From positions 1-62,925 of the forward strand of contig CADACD010000016.1 of the NCBI GenBank assembly GCA_902786365.1: 62,925 nucleotides of DNA. The letters run 5' to 3'. The position numbers and the translations under genes are program-made. This document shows positions 38,164 to 47,912 of this stretch, in pieces. Source of the DNA: an uncultured Lachnospiraceae bacterium (GTDB lineage Bacteria; Bacillota; Clostridia; Lachnospirales; Lachnospiraceae). Within the stretch, counting starts at the first letter, position 1. Each line of letters opens with the position of its first letter. The notes beneath the pieces were generated by a model. It was not told the origin of the DNA. It searched no databases and was given only the letters and a program-made list of their open reading frames with translations.

Positions 38164-38228
38164 ATTGCTTCGCACAATGTGCTCTCGCAATCCTAAAAAC
38201 ATTCAAAATTTGCCCTATACGGGCTACT
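38164..38228. repeat. Extragenic palindromic element
   Basis: Nested hairpin ATTGC/GCAAT (38164-38168, 38187-38191) around GCAC/GTGC (38172-38175, 38179-38182), then GCCC/GGGC (38212-38215, 38221-38224) followed by TACTTTT. It looks like an interspersed element or weak terminator. I see no second copy in this window. Confidence 0.4.
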
Positions 38229-38281
38229 TTTAAGTAAAAAATGTAATAGCAAAAATATAGAAGAAATCGAGGGGTAAAGAC

Positions 38282-39829
38282 ATGTCGTTAATAAAGAAAA
38301 ATATTCATATGAATAATATCAGAGGGAAAATAGTCAGCCAGATTACGCTTGATGATGATATCAATGTGCCTGACAGACTTCCCGATATCAGCAATAAGAT
38401 AACAGAAAAAGGTAATATTATCGTGGATATGGTAAAGGCAACGCAGAATAAGATATCCGTCAAGGGAAAGCTTCAGTTTAAGATGATGTATAAGGCAGCA
38501 TCTAGTGATGTTCAAATACATAAATTAGATGGAATGATTAATTTTGATGAAGTCATCAACATGGATGGGATAGAAGACGGAGATACAATAAGTGTTGACC
38601 TTGTGATAGATGATTTGTCTGTAAGTGTTATCAATTCAAGAAAATTCAGTGTCAAAGCAGTGGTAACAGTGGTTGCACTTGCGGAAAATATCAGTGATGA
38701 AGAATTTGCGGTTGAGATTGATGATGACAGCATAGAATACATCAAAGATTCGATTGAGCTGACGCAGATAGCAATCAAGAAGAAAGATTTGTTAAGAATT
38801 CGTGAGGAGATTAATCTTATTGCTGGGAAGTTAAATATCAATGAAATTATTTGGAGTTCGGCAAACTTATCATCAAGTAATGTAAAACTGATGGAAGACA
38901 GGATAGCAGTGAATGGTGAGATATCTGTATTTGTTCTGTATTCGTCAGAAGAGGGACCGCTTCAGTGGACAAATGCGACAGTTCCGTTTAACGGAGTGAT
39001 AGAGGTTCCAGGCTGCAGTGAAGATTTGATACCAAATATTGAACTGAAACTGATGAGTTCTGAAATTGAGGCAAAGCCTGACTATGATGGTGAACAGAGG
39101 GTATTATCAATGGATGGAATAGTGACAGTTGACATCAAGCTGTATGAGGAGCAGCAGTTTGATATTGTCCGAGATGCCTATTCCAGGAAAAAGGATCTGC
39201 AGCTTAATACAAAGGAGACAGATTATGAGAATTTGCTAATGAAAAATGTGACAAAATGCAAGGTTTCAGAAAAAATAACAACAGATAATATCGATGATAC
39301 ACATATACTGCAGATATGCAGCTGTGATGGAGATGTAAAAGTAGATGAGACAATTATCACAGAAGATGGAATCGATGTGGAAGGTGTCCTTGATGTATCT
39401 ATTCTTTATATTTGCTCTGATGATGCGAATCCCTTGTGCTGCATGAGAGGAAGTATTCCATTTTCACAAAAAATCGAGGTCAACGGAATTAAGGATAATA
39501 GTGTGTATGGAATACGTGCAGTTCCGGAACAAATATCTACCAATATGTCCGGTACTGATGAGATAGAGGTAAAGGCGAGTCTTATGCTGGACTGTATTGT
39601 GTTCGATAAGTTAAAAAGAGCAGTGATTACTGATATAGAAGAAAGTGATTATGATATGGAGAAGATTAGCAATATGCCGGGGATTGTGGGATATGTGTGC
39701 AAAGATGGTGATACATTGTGGAGTATTGCAAAAATGTTCTACACTACTGTGGATTGTTTGACAGAGGTCAATGATTTAAAGGGAGATGTCGAACCCGGAC
39801 AGATGATTGTTGTGGTGAAGAAGATGTAG
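38282..39829 (+). CDS. DUF3794 repeat and LysM protein, SpoVID/SafA-like spore coat type
   Basis: A 515-residue protein with three DUF3794-like beta domains (about residues 30-130, 175-275 and 320-440, each with a V.G....VLY strand pattern). A C-terminal LysM domain (VCKDGDTLWSIAKMFYTT) follows and should bind peptidoglycan. Proteins of this architecture are found in Clostridia and relate to SpoVID-type coat morphogenesis proteins. ATG 38282 follows GAGGGGTAAAG. Confidence 0.8.
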   Translation: MSLIKKNIHMNNIRGKIVSQITLDDDINVPDRLPDISNKITEKGNIIVDMVKATQNKISVKGKLQFKMMYKAASSDVQIHKLDGMINFDEVINMDGIEDGDTISVDLVIDDLSVSVINSRKFSVKAVVTVVALAENISDEEFAVEIDDDSIEYIKDSIELTQIAIKKKDLLRIREEINLIAGKLNINEIIWSSANLSSSNVKLMEDRIAVNGEISVFVLYSSEEGPLQWTNATVPFNGVIEVPGCSEDLIPNIELKLMSSEIEAKPDYDGEQRVLSMDGIVTVDIKLYEEQQFDIVRDAYSRKKDLQLNTKETDYENLLMKNVTKCKVSEKITTDNIDDTHILQICSCDGDVKVDETIITEDGIDVEGVLDVSILYICSDDANPLCCMRGSIPFSQKIEVNGIKDNSVYGIRAVPEQISTNMSGTDEIEVKASLMLDCIVFDKLKRAVITDIEESDYDMEKISNMPGIVGYVCKDGDTLWSIAKMFYTTVDCLTEVNDLKGDVEPGQMIVVVKKM

Positions 39830-39840
39830 GGAAAGAATGG

Positions 39841-39960
39841 AAAAACTGTAAGAAAATACAAGGAAAGATAAAAGACTGTAAGAAAATGCGAGAAAGATAG
39901 AAAGACTGTAAGAAAATGAAAATACAGAGAAAGATGAAAAGACTGTAAGAAATATATAAT
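39841..39960 (+). repeat. Four imperfect tandem repeats, noncoding
   Basis: A unit of roughly 24-37 bp built on AAAGACTGTAAGAAAAT followed by AGAAAGAT(A/G) occurs four times directly after the DUF3794 gene. No convincing ORF uses it. It is the main content of the 400-bp gap 39830-40232, together with the terminator at 40057. Confidence 0.65.
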
Positions 39961-40056
39961 GAAACATAAAGAATACAAGAGGGTAACGGAAGAATACAGG
40001 GCGATAAATCATGAACCGGCATTTGGTGATTTTGTAAGGTATAAAAAGCATTGTGT

Positions 40057-40107
40057 AAAATGGCATATACAACATGGGAGTGTGAGGTATATGCCATTTT
40101 GATTTTA
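40057..40107 (+). terminator. Terminator
   Basis: AAAATGGCATATAC (40057-40070) pairs perfectly with GTATATGCCATTTT (40087-40100), then GATTTT. The A-rich left arm gives T on the minus strand, so it may act both ways between convergent genes. Confidence 0.8.
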
Positions 40108-40232
40108 ATATAATCATCTCAATTAGTCTAATTATGATTATATTATTTTAGCAGATTCTTCCGTGGGAGCCCGATTCAAAATTCAAATAGTTACAATTTA
40201 TAGTTTTAACTGTTTCATCTTATACAATTTTA

Positions 40233-43200
40233 TTATCCTCTATAAGAAAAATAAATATCAGCCAATATGACAGCAGTTTCCCGCTCATCTTCATTGCCTC
40301 TCCATCCACAGATAAATCTTACCACTGCATCACAAGGTGCGTATCCTTTTTCTATATATTTTTTAACTTCACCATAGCCTTTTGCTGATAGCTGCAAAAC
40401 AGGCTGTAATCCGTTTGGGGTCTGAATCAATAATCTGTTTTTTTGAACAGACAAATGTGTGCCACTTCTGATTCGCATTTGCCCGATTAGCTTTTGTTTA
40501 TCCTTGAAATAGTCAAGATATACATCTCTATGAGAAAGCTGTAAAACCAGTTCAGAAGCCGGATGATAAGCAGACATATCTGTCGGTTTTGATGAGGCAG
40601 CATCCAAAAATTTATCCAGAATATCACCATTATAATGAATATGAAGAAATTTTTTTGCGCGTGTCATTCCTACATAAACATTTCTCTTGCTTTTATTTGT
40701 GTCAAGTCTGACATTATGAAGCAACATAAAAACATTATCAAATTCTCGTCCTTTTGATTTGTGTATAGTGGATATCGTTATAATGCCCTGTTCATTTTTA
40801 TAAAAATCTTCTATTTTGGACTCATGAAGAAACATTTCAAAATCTGTACGGTATTTTCTTTCATTTGCCATTTCAAACGTGTTTAGTATATCAAGGATAA
40901 TGGGAAGACAGGCGCTTTTGATGTATTGCTTTTGCAGGGCAATCAGTGCGTCATTCCATTGTTTTGTACTGATGACAGGGGAAGGATTACCTGTATTCAG
41001 CTGATTTAGAAAATATCGTATTTCTGCAATATCATAAATGTCAAATCCGTCAATCGACTGTATCAGTTTTGCAGGAATGTTTTTCTGCTTCAAAATACAT
41101 AATATTTTCAGTGCATCTTCATTGGTATTGGTAAGCACGCAGGTAGTGCCGCCAAGATGAAGGGAGAGAATATCATTGACAACAGCACATTCCAAATTGC
41201 TACCACAGTGTTTGATAAGTTTCACTTCTCCTAAATAAGAAGAATCAGCCGTAATATCAATATCTTTCATTCTTGAAGAAATTCCCCTTACAAATCGGTT
41301 CGAAAAGGATACAATATTTTGATAACTTCTGTAATTTTTAGTAAGAGAATACTGGTGTGCGCCATACGTGGTTATCAATGATTTCATATACTTTGAATCA
41401 GAACCGCGAAATTCGTAGATATTCTGGTCATCATCACCGACAGCAATCACACGCATATCATCATTTCTCTCCATGAGAGCCTCAACCAGACGAAATTCAT
41501 GGCAGTCCATATCCTGTGCTTCATCTATTACAAGCACTGTTTTTGTTATCTTGCCTAAATCGACATCTCCTTCTCTAAGAAGTCTGCCTGCATCTTCCAC
41601 GATATTACCGGCATTTTCAAGATTACCTATTTTCCCAAGAAGGTCAAAACAGTAGGAGTGGAATGTCTTTATCTCTACATAGTAAGCGGCATTACCTATC
41701 AGTTCCTTCAAACGCTGTTGAAATTCCAATACGGCAGCTCTTGAAAATGTCAGCATTAATAATTGTTCGTGTTTCACATCTTCCAAAAGCAGCAGAGATG
41801 CGAGTTTATGTACCAATACTCTTGTTTTTCCACTTCCGGGACCGGCAGCGACAACAATATATTTTGAAGAATTATCCTGAATGATTTCAAACTGCCTTGG
41901 GGAAAGTGTATCAAAAAGCTGTCTGTATTTCTCCGGTGTAATATTACGTTCAATCTCGGCAGACCGCTCGCCCGAAAAATAATGTGCTAAGAATTCTTTA
42001 TAGTCCATCTGGAAATAGTCATTCACAAATTGCAGCGCCTCTGCGTAGTTTCGAACCATCATATTGGCATATTCGCCTACAATATGTATCTGCTGTATCT
42101 TCTGCTGATAAAATTCATTGAGCTGTTTGTAGTCTTCCAGTTTGTAGCGGATCTTATTATCTAATATCAGTCGTTGAATACGCATACCACTGTACAGTAC
42201 AAGAAATCCGCCTTCCAGTTTGAGCGAACCGATTTTGGAAAGAAAAAGCAGAGATTCCTCGATGTCATATTCTGAAATTTCAGAAGAATGATGCTTCGTT
42301 ATATTGATTTCTTTATTTTTATTCTTATTGTATGCCTGATATGCATTCATCAGTTCCAAGACGGAAAATTCAACCAGTACCTCATCTTTTGTTCCAGAAT
42401 TGATACCACTGTGTTCAAAAAGATAATGAATGATAAAATCAGATACTTTATAGCTTTTCTGTCGTCTTTTTTTGATCATTTCGATGCCCAATTTTGGACC
42501 AATAGTCACTCTGTTCGTGGCAGAATCCTGTTCTTTTGTGATATAACTGCGTATACTCCAATAATAAAACAGGGTCTTGATTGCATTGACGGAACTGGAA
42601 CGAATGCCGGCAGCAAGCGCAGATTCATTGAGTTCTTTATAATTCATGCAAAGGCTTTCTTCGTTAATCGTATCAAGTAGAAAGGTTTCGAGTGACTGAA
42701 ATTTGTGAAGAACATTTAATGATTTATTGGTGGTATTTGTTTTCTGGATATAGGCAGTCAAATCTTTTGCATCAGCAAGAATGCCGGCTTCCCGCATTTG
42801 CTGAACAGAATGTATCACATTCGCTTTTTCAATACCAAGCCTGTCAGCCAAATAATCAACTCTTGATTCGGCATCAGCATTGCCGGCATCAGAAATACTC
42901 TTGCTGGAGATAAGTGAGCGGATAATTCTCTTCGCTATTGTACGCTCTTCTTCATTTTGAAATTTGAATGAACTGTCTATCTTTTTGGCTGCCTCTGTCA
43001 TATTTTTGACAAGAATACTTGATGCATATACTTTTGGAACATTTTTTCCACGTTTGAGATAGCCGGCATTTTCAAGTGCCTGTATCGCTGTTTTGACTCT
43101 TGTCTCAATATCTGACACACTTTCATCCCATCCTGCCTGCCTTGCCACTTCTAATGGAGAACAGCATACAAAAGGGCGGATTTTTGTAAGATCTTTTATC

Positions 43201-45053
43201 GCCTTCCAAACCTGCTGGATTTCGCTGATACTGAGCTTTGTCTGGTTCAAAAGCAGAAAATGTTTGTCCAAATCGTTATCATTAAATAGTACATAACATT
43301 CAGCCTGCAAGGATTCGTCTCTTCCGGCGCGCCCTGCCTCTTGTACATAATTTTCAAGGGAATCAGAGATATCATAGTGTACAACAAGTTTTACATTTGA
43401 TTTGTCAACACCCATGCCAAAAGCTGAAGTGGCAACGATTACCTGTATTTCATCATTGATAAATGCCTCCTGATTTTGCTGTTTTTCGCTACTTTCCATC
43501 TTTCCGTTGAATGCTTCCGCCGAAAACCCGTCATTTGTCAATTTTTCAGCAAGCATGATTGTTCTCTTTGTTCTTGATACATAAACGATGGTTGGACATT
43601 GTTTCTGCTCTATCAATGAACGGAGTGTTTCATATTTTTCTTCATCTGTTTCTTTATACAATACTTCATAGCGCAGATTGGTTCTGGAAGCATTGGTGGC
43701 AAATAGTTCAAGCTCAATATTAAGTTTGTTTTTGAAATATTCTTTGATATCGCTGATGACCTTCTGCTTGGCAGTGGCAGTAAAGCAGGAGACAGGTATT
43801 TTACAGCCATGTCCCTTTTTCTCCTGCAATTCTCTGATAAAATCGCCAATATACAGATAATCTACACGAAAGTCCTGTCCCCACGCAGAGAAACAGTGTG
43901 CTTCATCAATGACAAAACGGTCGATATGGCGTGATAAAAACAGTCTCTCGATTGTGACAGAACGCAGTGATTCCGGGGAGATATAGAGAATTGAGGCAAT
44001 ACCTGATTCTACTCGTTCAATAGCCTCTGCTCTTTCAATAGGACTTAATAATCCGTTGATTGTAACGGCATCAGCAATTCCTCTTTTTTCAAGGTTATCC
44101 ACCTGGTCTTTCATCAGTGATTGAAGAGGAGAGATGACAACTGTCAAAGCTCTTTGTGTTTCGCCTGACATCAATGCAGGTATTTGAAATGTGAGCGATT
44201 TGCCGCCTCCTGTAGGAAATATCGCAAGCAGAGATTTGTGTTCGACAGCCGCTTTTACGGCATTTTCCTGCAAAGGTTCACCATTATAGGTACGAAAGGA
44301 AGGGTAGCCAAAGTATTTGCTGAGGTAGTCTGCCGGATTCAGTTTTGTCTTGCAATAGGCACATTCATGGCAGGAAGTATTCTTAAGTGTGCGAAGTATG
44401 GTATCGACTTTGGGATAGGTCATTAATACCCATCTTGGAATCAGGGAATGCTTTTCTGTAGCAGAAATCAAGGCAATACAGTATGCAAGTTCAATAGGAG
44501 ACTGTGAAATAAGGTCTGCTAAGGGGGCATTTTCACAGATAGCACCGGAAAATCTAGACAGTATCACTGATGGCAGTGTAGCTGCATCTGGAATGAATGT
44601 TTCGCCAAGATAATGAAAAAATCCTGAAAAATATGGGCTGTTTTTTAGCAACATGTAGTAAATCTTTTTCAAGTCATCATCAAGTTCAGAAAAAGCATTT
44701 ACTTCATCATAAAAAAGAGTCATTGCTTTTAGTGCATCATTCAAAGGGTTATTCAGTTCATCGGTCTGCAGCTTATCATCTTTTAGTAAAGCATGATAAG
44801 GCTTGTTGGGGAACATAAGCGGAGAAAGATAGAGAGTGTCAATCAGCCTTGCACAGGAAGGAATTTGAATATATTTTGAATCATGATTGATGATATTATG
44901 ACCACAGAGGTAGTCTGAACCCGAAATAAACTGATGGAACTCATAAGCGGAACCTGTATGAATCTTTTGATTATTTTCATTCACTGATCCATAATCGAGA
45001 ACTTTGTTGTCTGCCTGACTGACTTCAGTGTCGATAAAGCTTATATGTTTCAT
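40233..45053 (-). CDS. Exonuclease-RecQ-UvrD fusion helicase
   Basis: A 1606-residue protein; ATG 45053 follows AAGGAG. Residues 1-125 look like a DEDD exonuclease: Asp8 and Glu10 in FIDTEV, GHN..NHD ending at Asp58, His87 and Asp106. A Cys cluster CHECAYC lies at 228-234. Residues ~255-600 are a RecQ helicase with Walker A PTGGGKS (280-286), DEAH (383-386) and QEAGRAGRD (571-579), followed by RQC-like winged-helix material. Residues ~1045-1500 are a UvrD/PcrA helicase with AAGPGSGKT near 1070 and DEAQD near 1174. Three DNA-processing activities on one chain suggest recombination, repair or defence against foreign DNA. No gene partner is adjacent. Confidence 0.88.
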   Translation of the reverse strand: MKHISFIDTEVSQADNKVLDYGSVNENNQKIHTGSAYEFHQFISGSDYLCGHNIINHDSKYIQIPSCARLIDTLYLSPLMFPNKPYHALLKDDKLQTDELNNPLNDALKAMTLFYDEVNAFSELDDDLKKIYYMLLKNSPYFSGFFHYLGETFIPDAATLPSVILSRFSGAICENAPLADLISQSPIELAYCIALISATEKHSLIPRWVLMTYPKVDTILRTLKNTSCHECAYCKTKLNPADYLSKYFGYPSFRTYNGEPLQENAVKAAVEHKSLLAIFPTGGGKSLTFQIPALMSGETQRALTVVISPLQSLMKDQVDNLEKRGIADAVTINGLLSPIERAEAIERVESGIASILYISPESLRSVTIERLFLSRHIDRFVIDEAHCFSAWGQDFRVDYLYIGDFIRELQEKKGHGCKIPVSCFTATAKQKVISDIKEYFKNKLNIELELFATNASRTNLRYEVLYKETDEEKYETLRSLIEQKQCPTIVYVSRTKRTIMLAEKLTNDGFSAEAFNGKMESSEKQQNQEAFINDEIQVIVATSAFGMGVDKSNVKLVVHYDISDSLENYVQEAGRAGRDESLQAECYVLFNDNDLDKHFLLLNQTKLSISEIQQVWKAIKDLTKIRPFVCCSPLEVARQAGWDESVSDIETRVKTAIQALENAGYLKRGKNVPKVYASSILVKNMTEAAKKIDSSFKFQNEEERTIAKRIIRSLISSKSISDAGNADAESRVDYLADRLGIEKANVIHSVQQMREAGILADAKDLTAYIQKTNTTNKSLNVLHKFQSLETFLLDTINEESLCMNYKELNESALAAGIRSSSVNAIKTLFYYWSIRSYITKEQDSATNRVTIGPKLGIEMIKKRRQKSYKVSDFIIHYLFEHSGINSGTKDEVLVEFSVLELMNAYQAYNKNKNKEINITKHHSSEISEYDIEESLLFLSKIGSLKLEGGFLVLYSGMRIQRLILDNKIRYKLEDYKQLNEFYQQKIQQIHIVGEYANMMVRNYAEALQFVNDYFQMDYKEFLAHYFSGERSAEIERNITPEKYRQLFDTLSPRQFEIIQDNSSKYIVVAAGPGSGKTRVLVHKLASLLLLEDVKHEQLLMLTFSRAAVLEFQQRLKELIGNAAYYVEIKTFHSYCFDLLGKIGNLENAGNIVEDAGRLLREGDVDLGKITKTVLVIDEAQDMDCHEFRLVEALMERNDDMRVIAVGDDDQNIYEFRGSDSKYMKSLITTYGAHQYSLTKNYRSYQNIVSFSNRFVRGISSRMKDIDITADSSYLGEVKLIKHCGSNLECAVVNDILSLHLGGTTCVLTNTNEDALKILCILKQKNIPAKLIQSIDGFDIYDIAEIRYFLNQLNTGNPSPVISTKQWNDALIALQKQYIKSACLPIILDILNTFEMANERKYRTDFEMFLHESKIEDFYKNEQGIITISTIHKSKGREFDNVFMLLHNVRLDTNKSKRNVYVGMTRAKKFLHIHYNGDILDKFLDAASSKPTDMSAYHPASELVLQLSHRDVYLDYFKDKQKLIGQMRIRSGTHLSVQKNRLLIQTPNGLQPVLQLSAKGYGEVKKYIEKGYAPCDAVVRFICGWRGNEDERETAVILADIYFSYRG

Positions 45054-45124
45054 GAGTTTGCTCCTTAATGTTTTTTAGTTATTTTATCACAAAAAAGTAT
45101 TACTATATTTTTAACACAAATGTC

Positions 45125-45382
45125 ATGGAAAATCAATATATTGACAGGATTTTATGGATGTAGAATAACAGTAAAGTTATTATTCAAAGTTATACTCCAT
45201 CTGTACTAATACTTTCATTATTAGCAGTAGTTTCAGGAGCAGCAGCAACGGTAACAGGTGGATTGGTGACAGCAATTCCGGTAGTAGGTACAGCAATCGC
45301 AGAAGGGACAACAGCAATTGAATTGGCAGCGGCGGTTGTGTTTACACACAGGAAGATGCTTATTAATCCTGCTGATTACTGA
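45125..45382 (+). pseudogene. Decayed small hydrophobic ORF with in-frame TAG
   Basis: From ATG 45125 the frame reads 12 codons, then TAG at 45161-45163, then 72 open codons to TGA 45380-45382. The open part encodes a Gly/Ala/Val-rich hydrophobic stretch (LAVVSGAAATVTGGLVTAIP, then VVGTAIAEGTTAIELAAAVV) ending HRKMLINPADY. It has no usable start codon before TTG/GTG near 45261. It may be the remnant of a small membrane or bacteriocin-like peptide gene. The rest of the 45054-45461 gap shows nothing clear. Confidence 0.35.
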
Positions 45383-45461
45383 TTCCTGTGAACAGAAACT
45401 ATCAGAAAGCATAAAAGATAATCAGATGATGCATGCGAAGCGGACATAATCATAATTTACT

Positions 45462-45920
45462 TTGTATGAATTAGACAAAAAAATAAAAAATACACATATT
45501 TTATTGATAAAACATACAAAAAAACATATAATTGTAGATATGAGCTTAAACAGCCTGTGGCTGATGAAAGGGATGATGAAAAAGCACATTGCGGAGCAGA
45601 TGAAGGATGAGTATACAACTTGTGTCGTGCTCCTTCATGATGTCGTTGAAGACACTGATGTCACCATTGAAGCATTGGAGAAGGAATTTCCAAAAGAAGT
45701 GACAGAGGCTGTGAGGATCATGACACATAATAATAATGAAAGCTACGAAAATTATGTCCGGAAAATCAAGGATAATAATATCGCCAAAGCAGTAAAATTA
45801 GGTGATTTGGCACACAATATGGATGAGACAAGATTAGCAGGAAATGAAAAAGTATCAAACGAACAGATTGAAAAGTGGAGAAAAAAATATAAGATGACAC
45901 TGGAAATATTGAGTGATTAG
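45462..45920 (+). pseudogene. HD-domain (SpoT/MESH1-like) protein with decayed N-terminus
   Basis: The frame is 152 codons. Its second two thirds match small HD hydrolases related to the hydrolase half of RelA/SpoT (HIAEQMKDEYTTCVVLLHDVVEDTD, read across two parts, and KLGDLAHNMDETR). The first ~38 residues do not resemble the family and lack the upstream His that completes the metal site. There is no ribosome binding site at the start. I think the 5' end has decayed; the ORF may be non-functional. Intact relatives would hydrolyse ppGpp-like or other nucleotides. Confidence 0.55.
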
Positions 45921-45955
45921 TATAGTATAAATTGAGTTTTCACTAGAAAAATTTC

Positions 45956-45996
45956 TATCATTTCAGCTAAAAACAGTTGAAATGATATTGTTTTTT
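45956..45996 (+). terminator. Terminator
   Basis: TATCATTTCA (45956-45965) pairs with TGAAATGATA (45978-45987), followed by TTG and T6. Confidence 0.8.
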
Positions 45997-46182
45997 AGGT
46001 TTTTATATTGTACAATGTATACAAAATACAAATAAAGTTCAAAATGGGTGTGTAAACAGAGGGTTAGAAATGACGGTCAATTGATTGTCAATTCTAGATA
46101 GATGTACGGTGACTCTCTGGAGAAAGAAGAGGGAGAATATGTAGTATACAATAACAAAAAGGATGAAAGGACAAGCAGGTAT

Positions 46183-47088
46183 ATGGAAAAAGACAAAATG
46201 TTTCTAAAAGCATATGGCAAGATTAATCTTGCACTGGATGTTTTGCGGAAAAGAGAAGATGGTTACCATGATGTACGAATGGTGATGCAGACAGTTGGAA
46301 TCTATGATGGGATAGAGATAGAGAAAACAGATACGGGAGAGATAGAGATAGAGACAAACATATTTTTCCTGCCAACAAATGAGAATAATATTGTTTACAA
46401 AGCAGTGAAGATGCTTTTTGATGAATTTCATATCAAGTCGGGAGTTCGTATTTATCTGAAGAAATTCATTCCGGTAGCAGCGGGCATGGCAGGAGGAAGT
46501 TCTGATGCGGCCAGCGTTCTATTTGGAATCAATAAAATGTTTCAACTTGGATTAAGTATGAGAGAGCTGATGGAGCGAGGGGTTAAATTAGGAGCAGATG
46601 TGCCATATTGTTTAATGAGAGGAACAGCACTTTCGGAAGGAATCGGTGAAAAATTGCAAAGACTGCCTGATATGATACAATGCAGTGTATTGATTGCAAA
46701 ACCGCCTATCAGTGTATCTACGAAATTTGTCTATGAGAATCTGAAATTGGATGAGGTGGAGAATCATCCGGATATTGATGGAATGATTAAAGCAATATCA
46801 ACGGGAAATCTGGATGGGGTAGCATCAAAACTGGGAAATGTTTTAGAAAATGTCACAGTGAAAGAATATCCTCAGATTCAGGACATCAAAAACGCAATGA
46901 TTGAACAGAATGCCATTAATTCACTTATGAGTGGAAGCGGTCCTACTGTATTTGGGCTTTTCAAAACAGAGAAAGAGGCATATGAGGCGAAGGAGGCAAT
47001 CAAGCAGTCAGGACTTGCAAAACAGGTCTATGTGACAGATATGTTTTTACCGGGAAGAAAAAATGAGGGGAGGTATTCAAACACATGA
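46183..47088 (+). CDS. ispE: 4-diphosphocytidyl-2-C-methyl-D-erythritol kinase
   Basis: GHMP-family kinase of the MEP isoprenoid pathway; it phosphorylates CDP-methylerythritol with ATP. Core motifs are AYGKINLALDVL at the N-terminus, the ATP loop PVAAGMAGGSSDAAS and SLMSGSGPTVFGLF near the end. The frame opens at 46102, but the extra 27 residues there are unlike the family and lack a ribosome binding site; ATG 46183 (301 residues) is preferred and 46198 is possible. It overlaps the GntR gene by ATGA. Confidence 0.92.
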   Translation: MEKDKMFLKAYGKINLALDVLRKREDGYHDVRMVMQTVGIYDGIEIEKTDTGEIEIETNIFFLPTNENNIVYKAVKMLFDEFHIKSGVRIYLKKFIPVAAGMAGGSSDAASVLFGINKMFQLGLSMRELMERGVKLGADVPYCLMRGTALSEGIGEKLQRLPDMIQCSVLIAKPPISVSTKFVYENLKLDEVENHPDIDGMIKAISTGNLDGVASKLGNVLENVTVKEYPQIQDIKNAMIEQNAINSLMSGSGPTVFGLFKTEKEAYEAKEAIKQSGLAKQVYVTDMFLPGRKNEGRYSNT

Positions 47089-47756
47089 AAGATTTGAAAT
47101 TAATTATCGATAACTATCTTCCGCTTAGAGATGTTGTGTTCATTACACTTAGAGAGGCAATCCTGAAAGGTGAAATCGAACCGGGAGAGCGACTGATGGA
47201 GATATCACTTGCAGAAAAACTTGGCGTTTCAAGAACGCCGATACGTGAGGCAATCAGGAAACTGGAACTGGAAGGTCTGGTCATAATGACACCCAGAAAA
47301 GGTGCTGTCGTTGCGGAAATTACATTGAAAGATTTGAGAGATGTGCTGGAAGTTAGAAAGAATCTTGAGAAAATGGCAGTGGAACTGGCATGTGAAAAAG
47401 CGACAGCAGAAGAAATCATGGAATTAAAAAAATTACATCAGGAATTCATAGATACCATGTCAAATCCTGAACTGACAGAGCTTGCAGAGGCAGATGTCAG
47501 ATTCCATGATGCAATTTACAAGATTACAGATAACAAACGTCTGATTCAGATACTCAACAATCTTCGTGAGCAGATGTACAGATACAGACTTGAATATATT
47601 AAAGATGAAAAACAGAGAAGCCTTCTCGTTGATGAACATGCACAGATTATACAGGCAATAGAAAATAAGGACATCACAAAGGCGAAAGAATTTAGTGAAA
47701 AGCACATTAACAATCAAGAGAAAACTATTGCGGCAAAGCTGACTTCTGAAAAATAG
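47085..47756 (+). CDS. GntR/FadR-family transcriptional regulator
   Basis: A 223-residue regulator: an N-terminal winged helix (about 14-75; GERLMEISLAEKLGVSRTPI and REAIRKLELEGLV) and an FCD ligand-binding domain (about 85-215) with the metal-binding pattern D..FH in EADVRFHDAIYK and later His residues. The start overlaps the ispE stop in ATGA, behind GGGGAGG. The ligand is unknown; pairing with ispE may be only transcriptional. Confidence 0.92.
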   Translation: MKDLKLIIDNYLPLRDVVFITLREAILKGEIEPGERLMEISLAEKLGVSRTPIREAIRKLELEGLVIMTPRKGAVVAEITLKDLRDVLEVRKNLEKMAVELACEKATAEEIMELKKLHQEFIDTMSNPELTELAEADVRFHDAIYKITDNKRLIQILNNLREQMYRYRLEYIKDEKQRSLLVDEHAQIIQAIENKDITKAKEFSEKHINNQEKTIAAKLTSEK

Positions 47757-47912
47757 AGAATGGTAAATAGTTGCAAATAGTCAGGAGATAATAAAGTAGT
47801 ACCATCGAATGTTAAACACAATACCATATTGAATATTAAAGAAAAAATTGCACACCCTAAATGCTGTAAAACATAATAGTTAAAAATTATGACTTGGCAT
47901 GGAGGGTGTGCA

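Noticed and set aside
41473-44818. Short + strand ORFs opposite the helicase fusion
   Set aside because: No ribosome binding sites and no family resemblance; the minus-strand frame is continuous and motif-rich.
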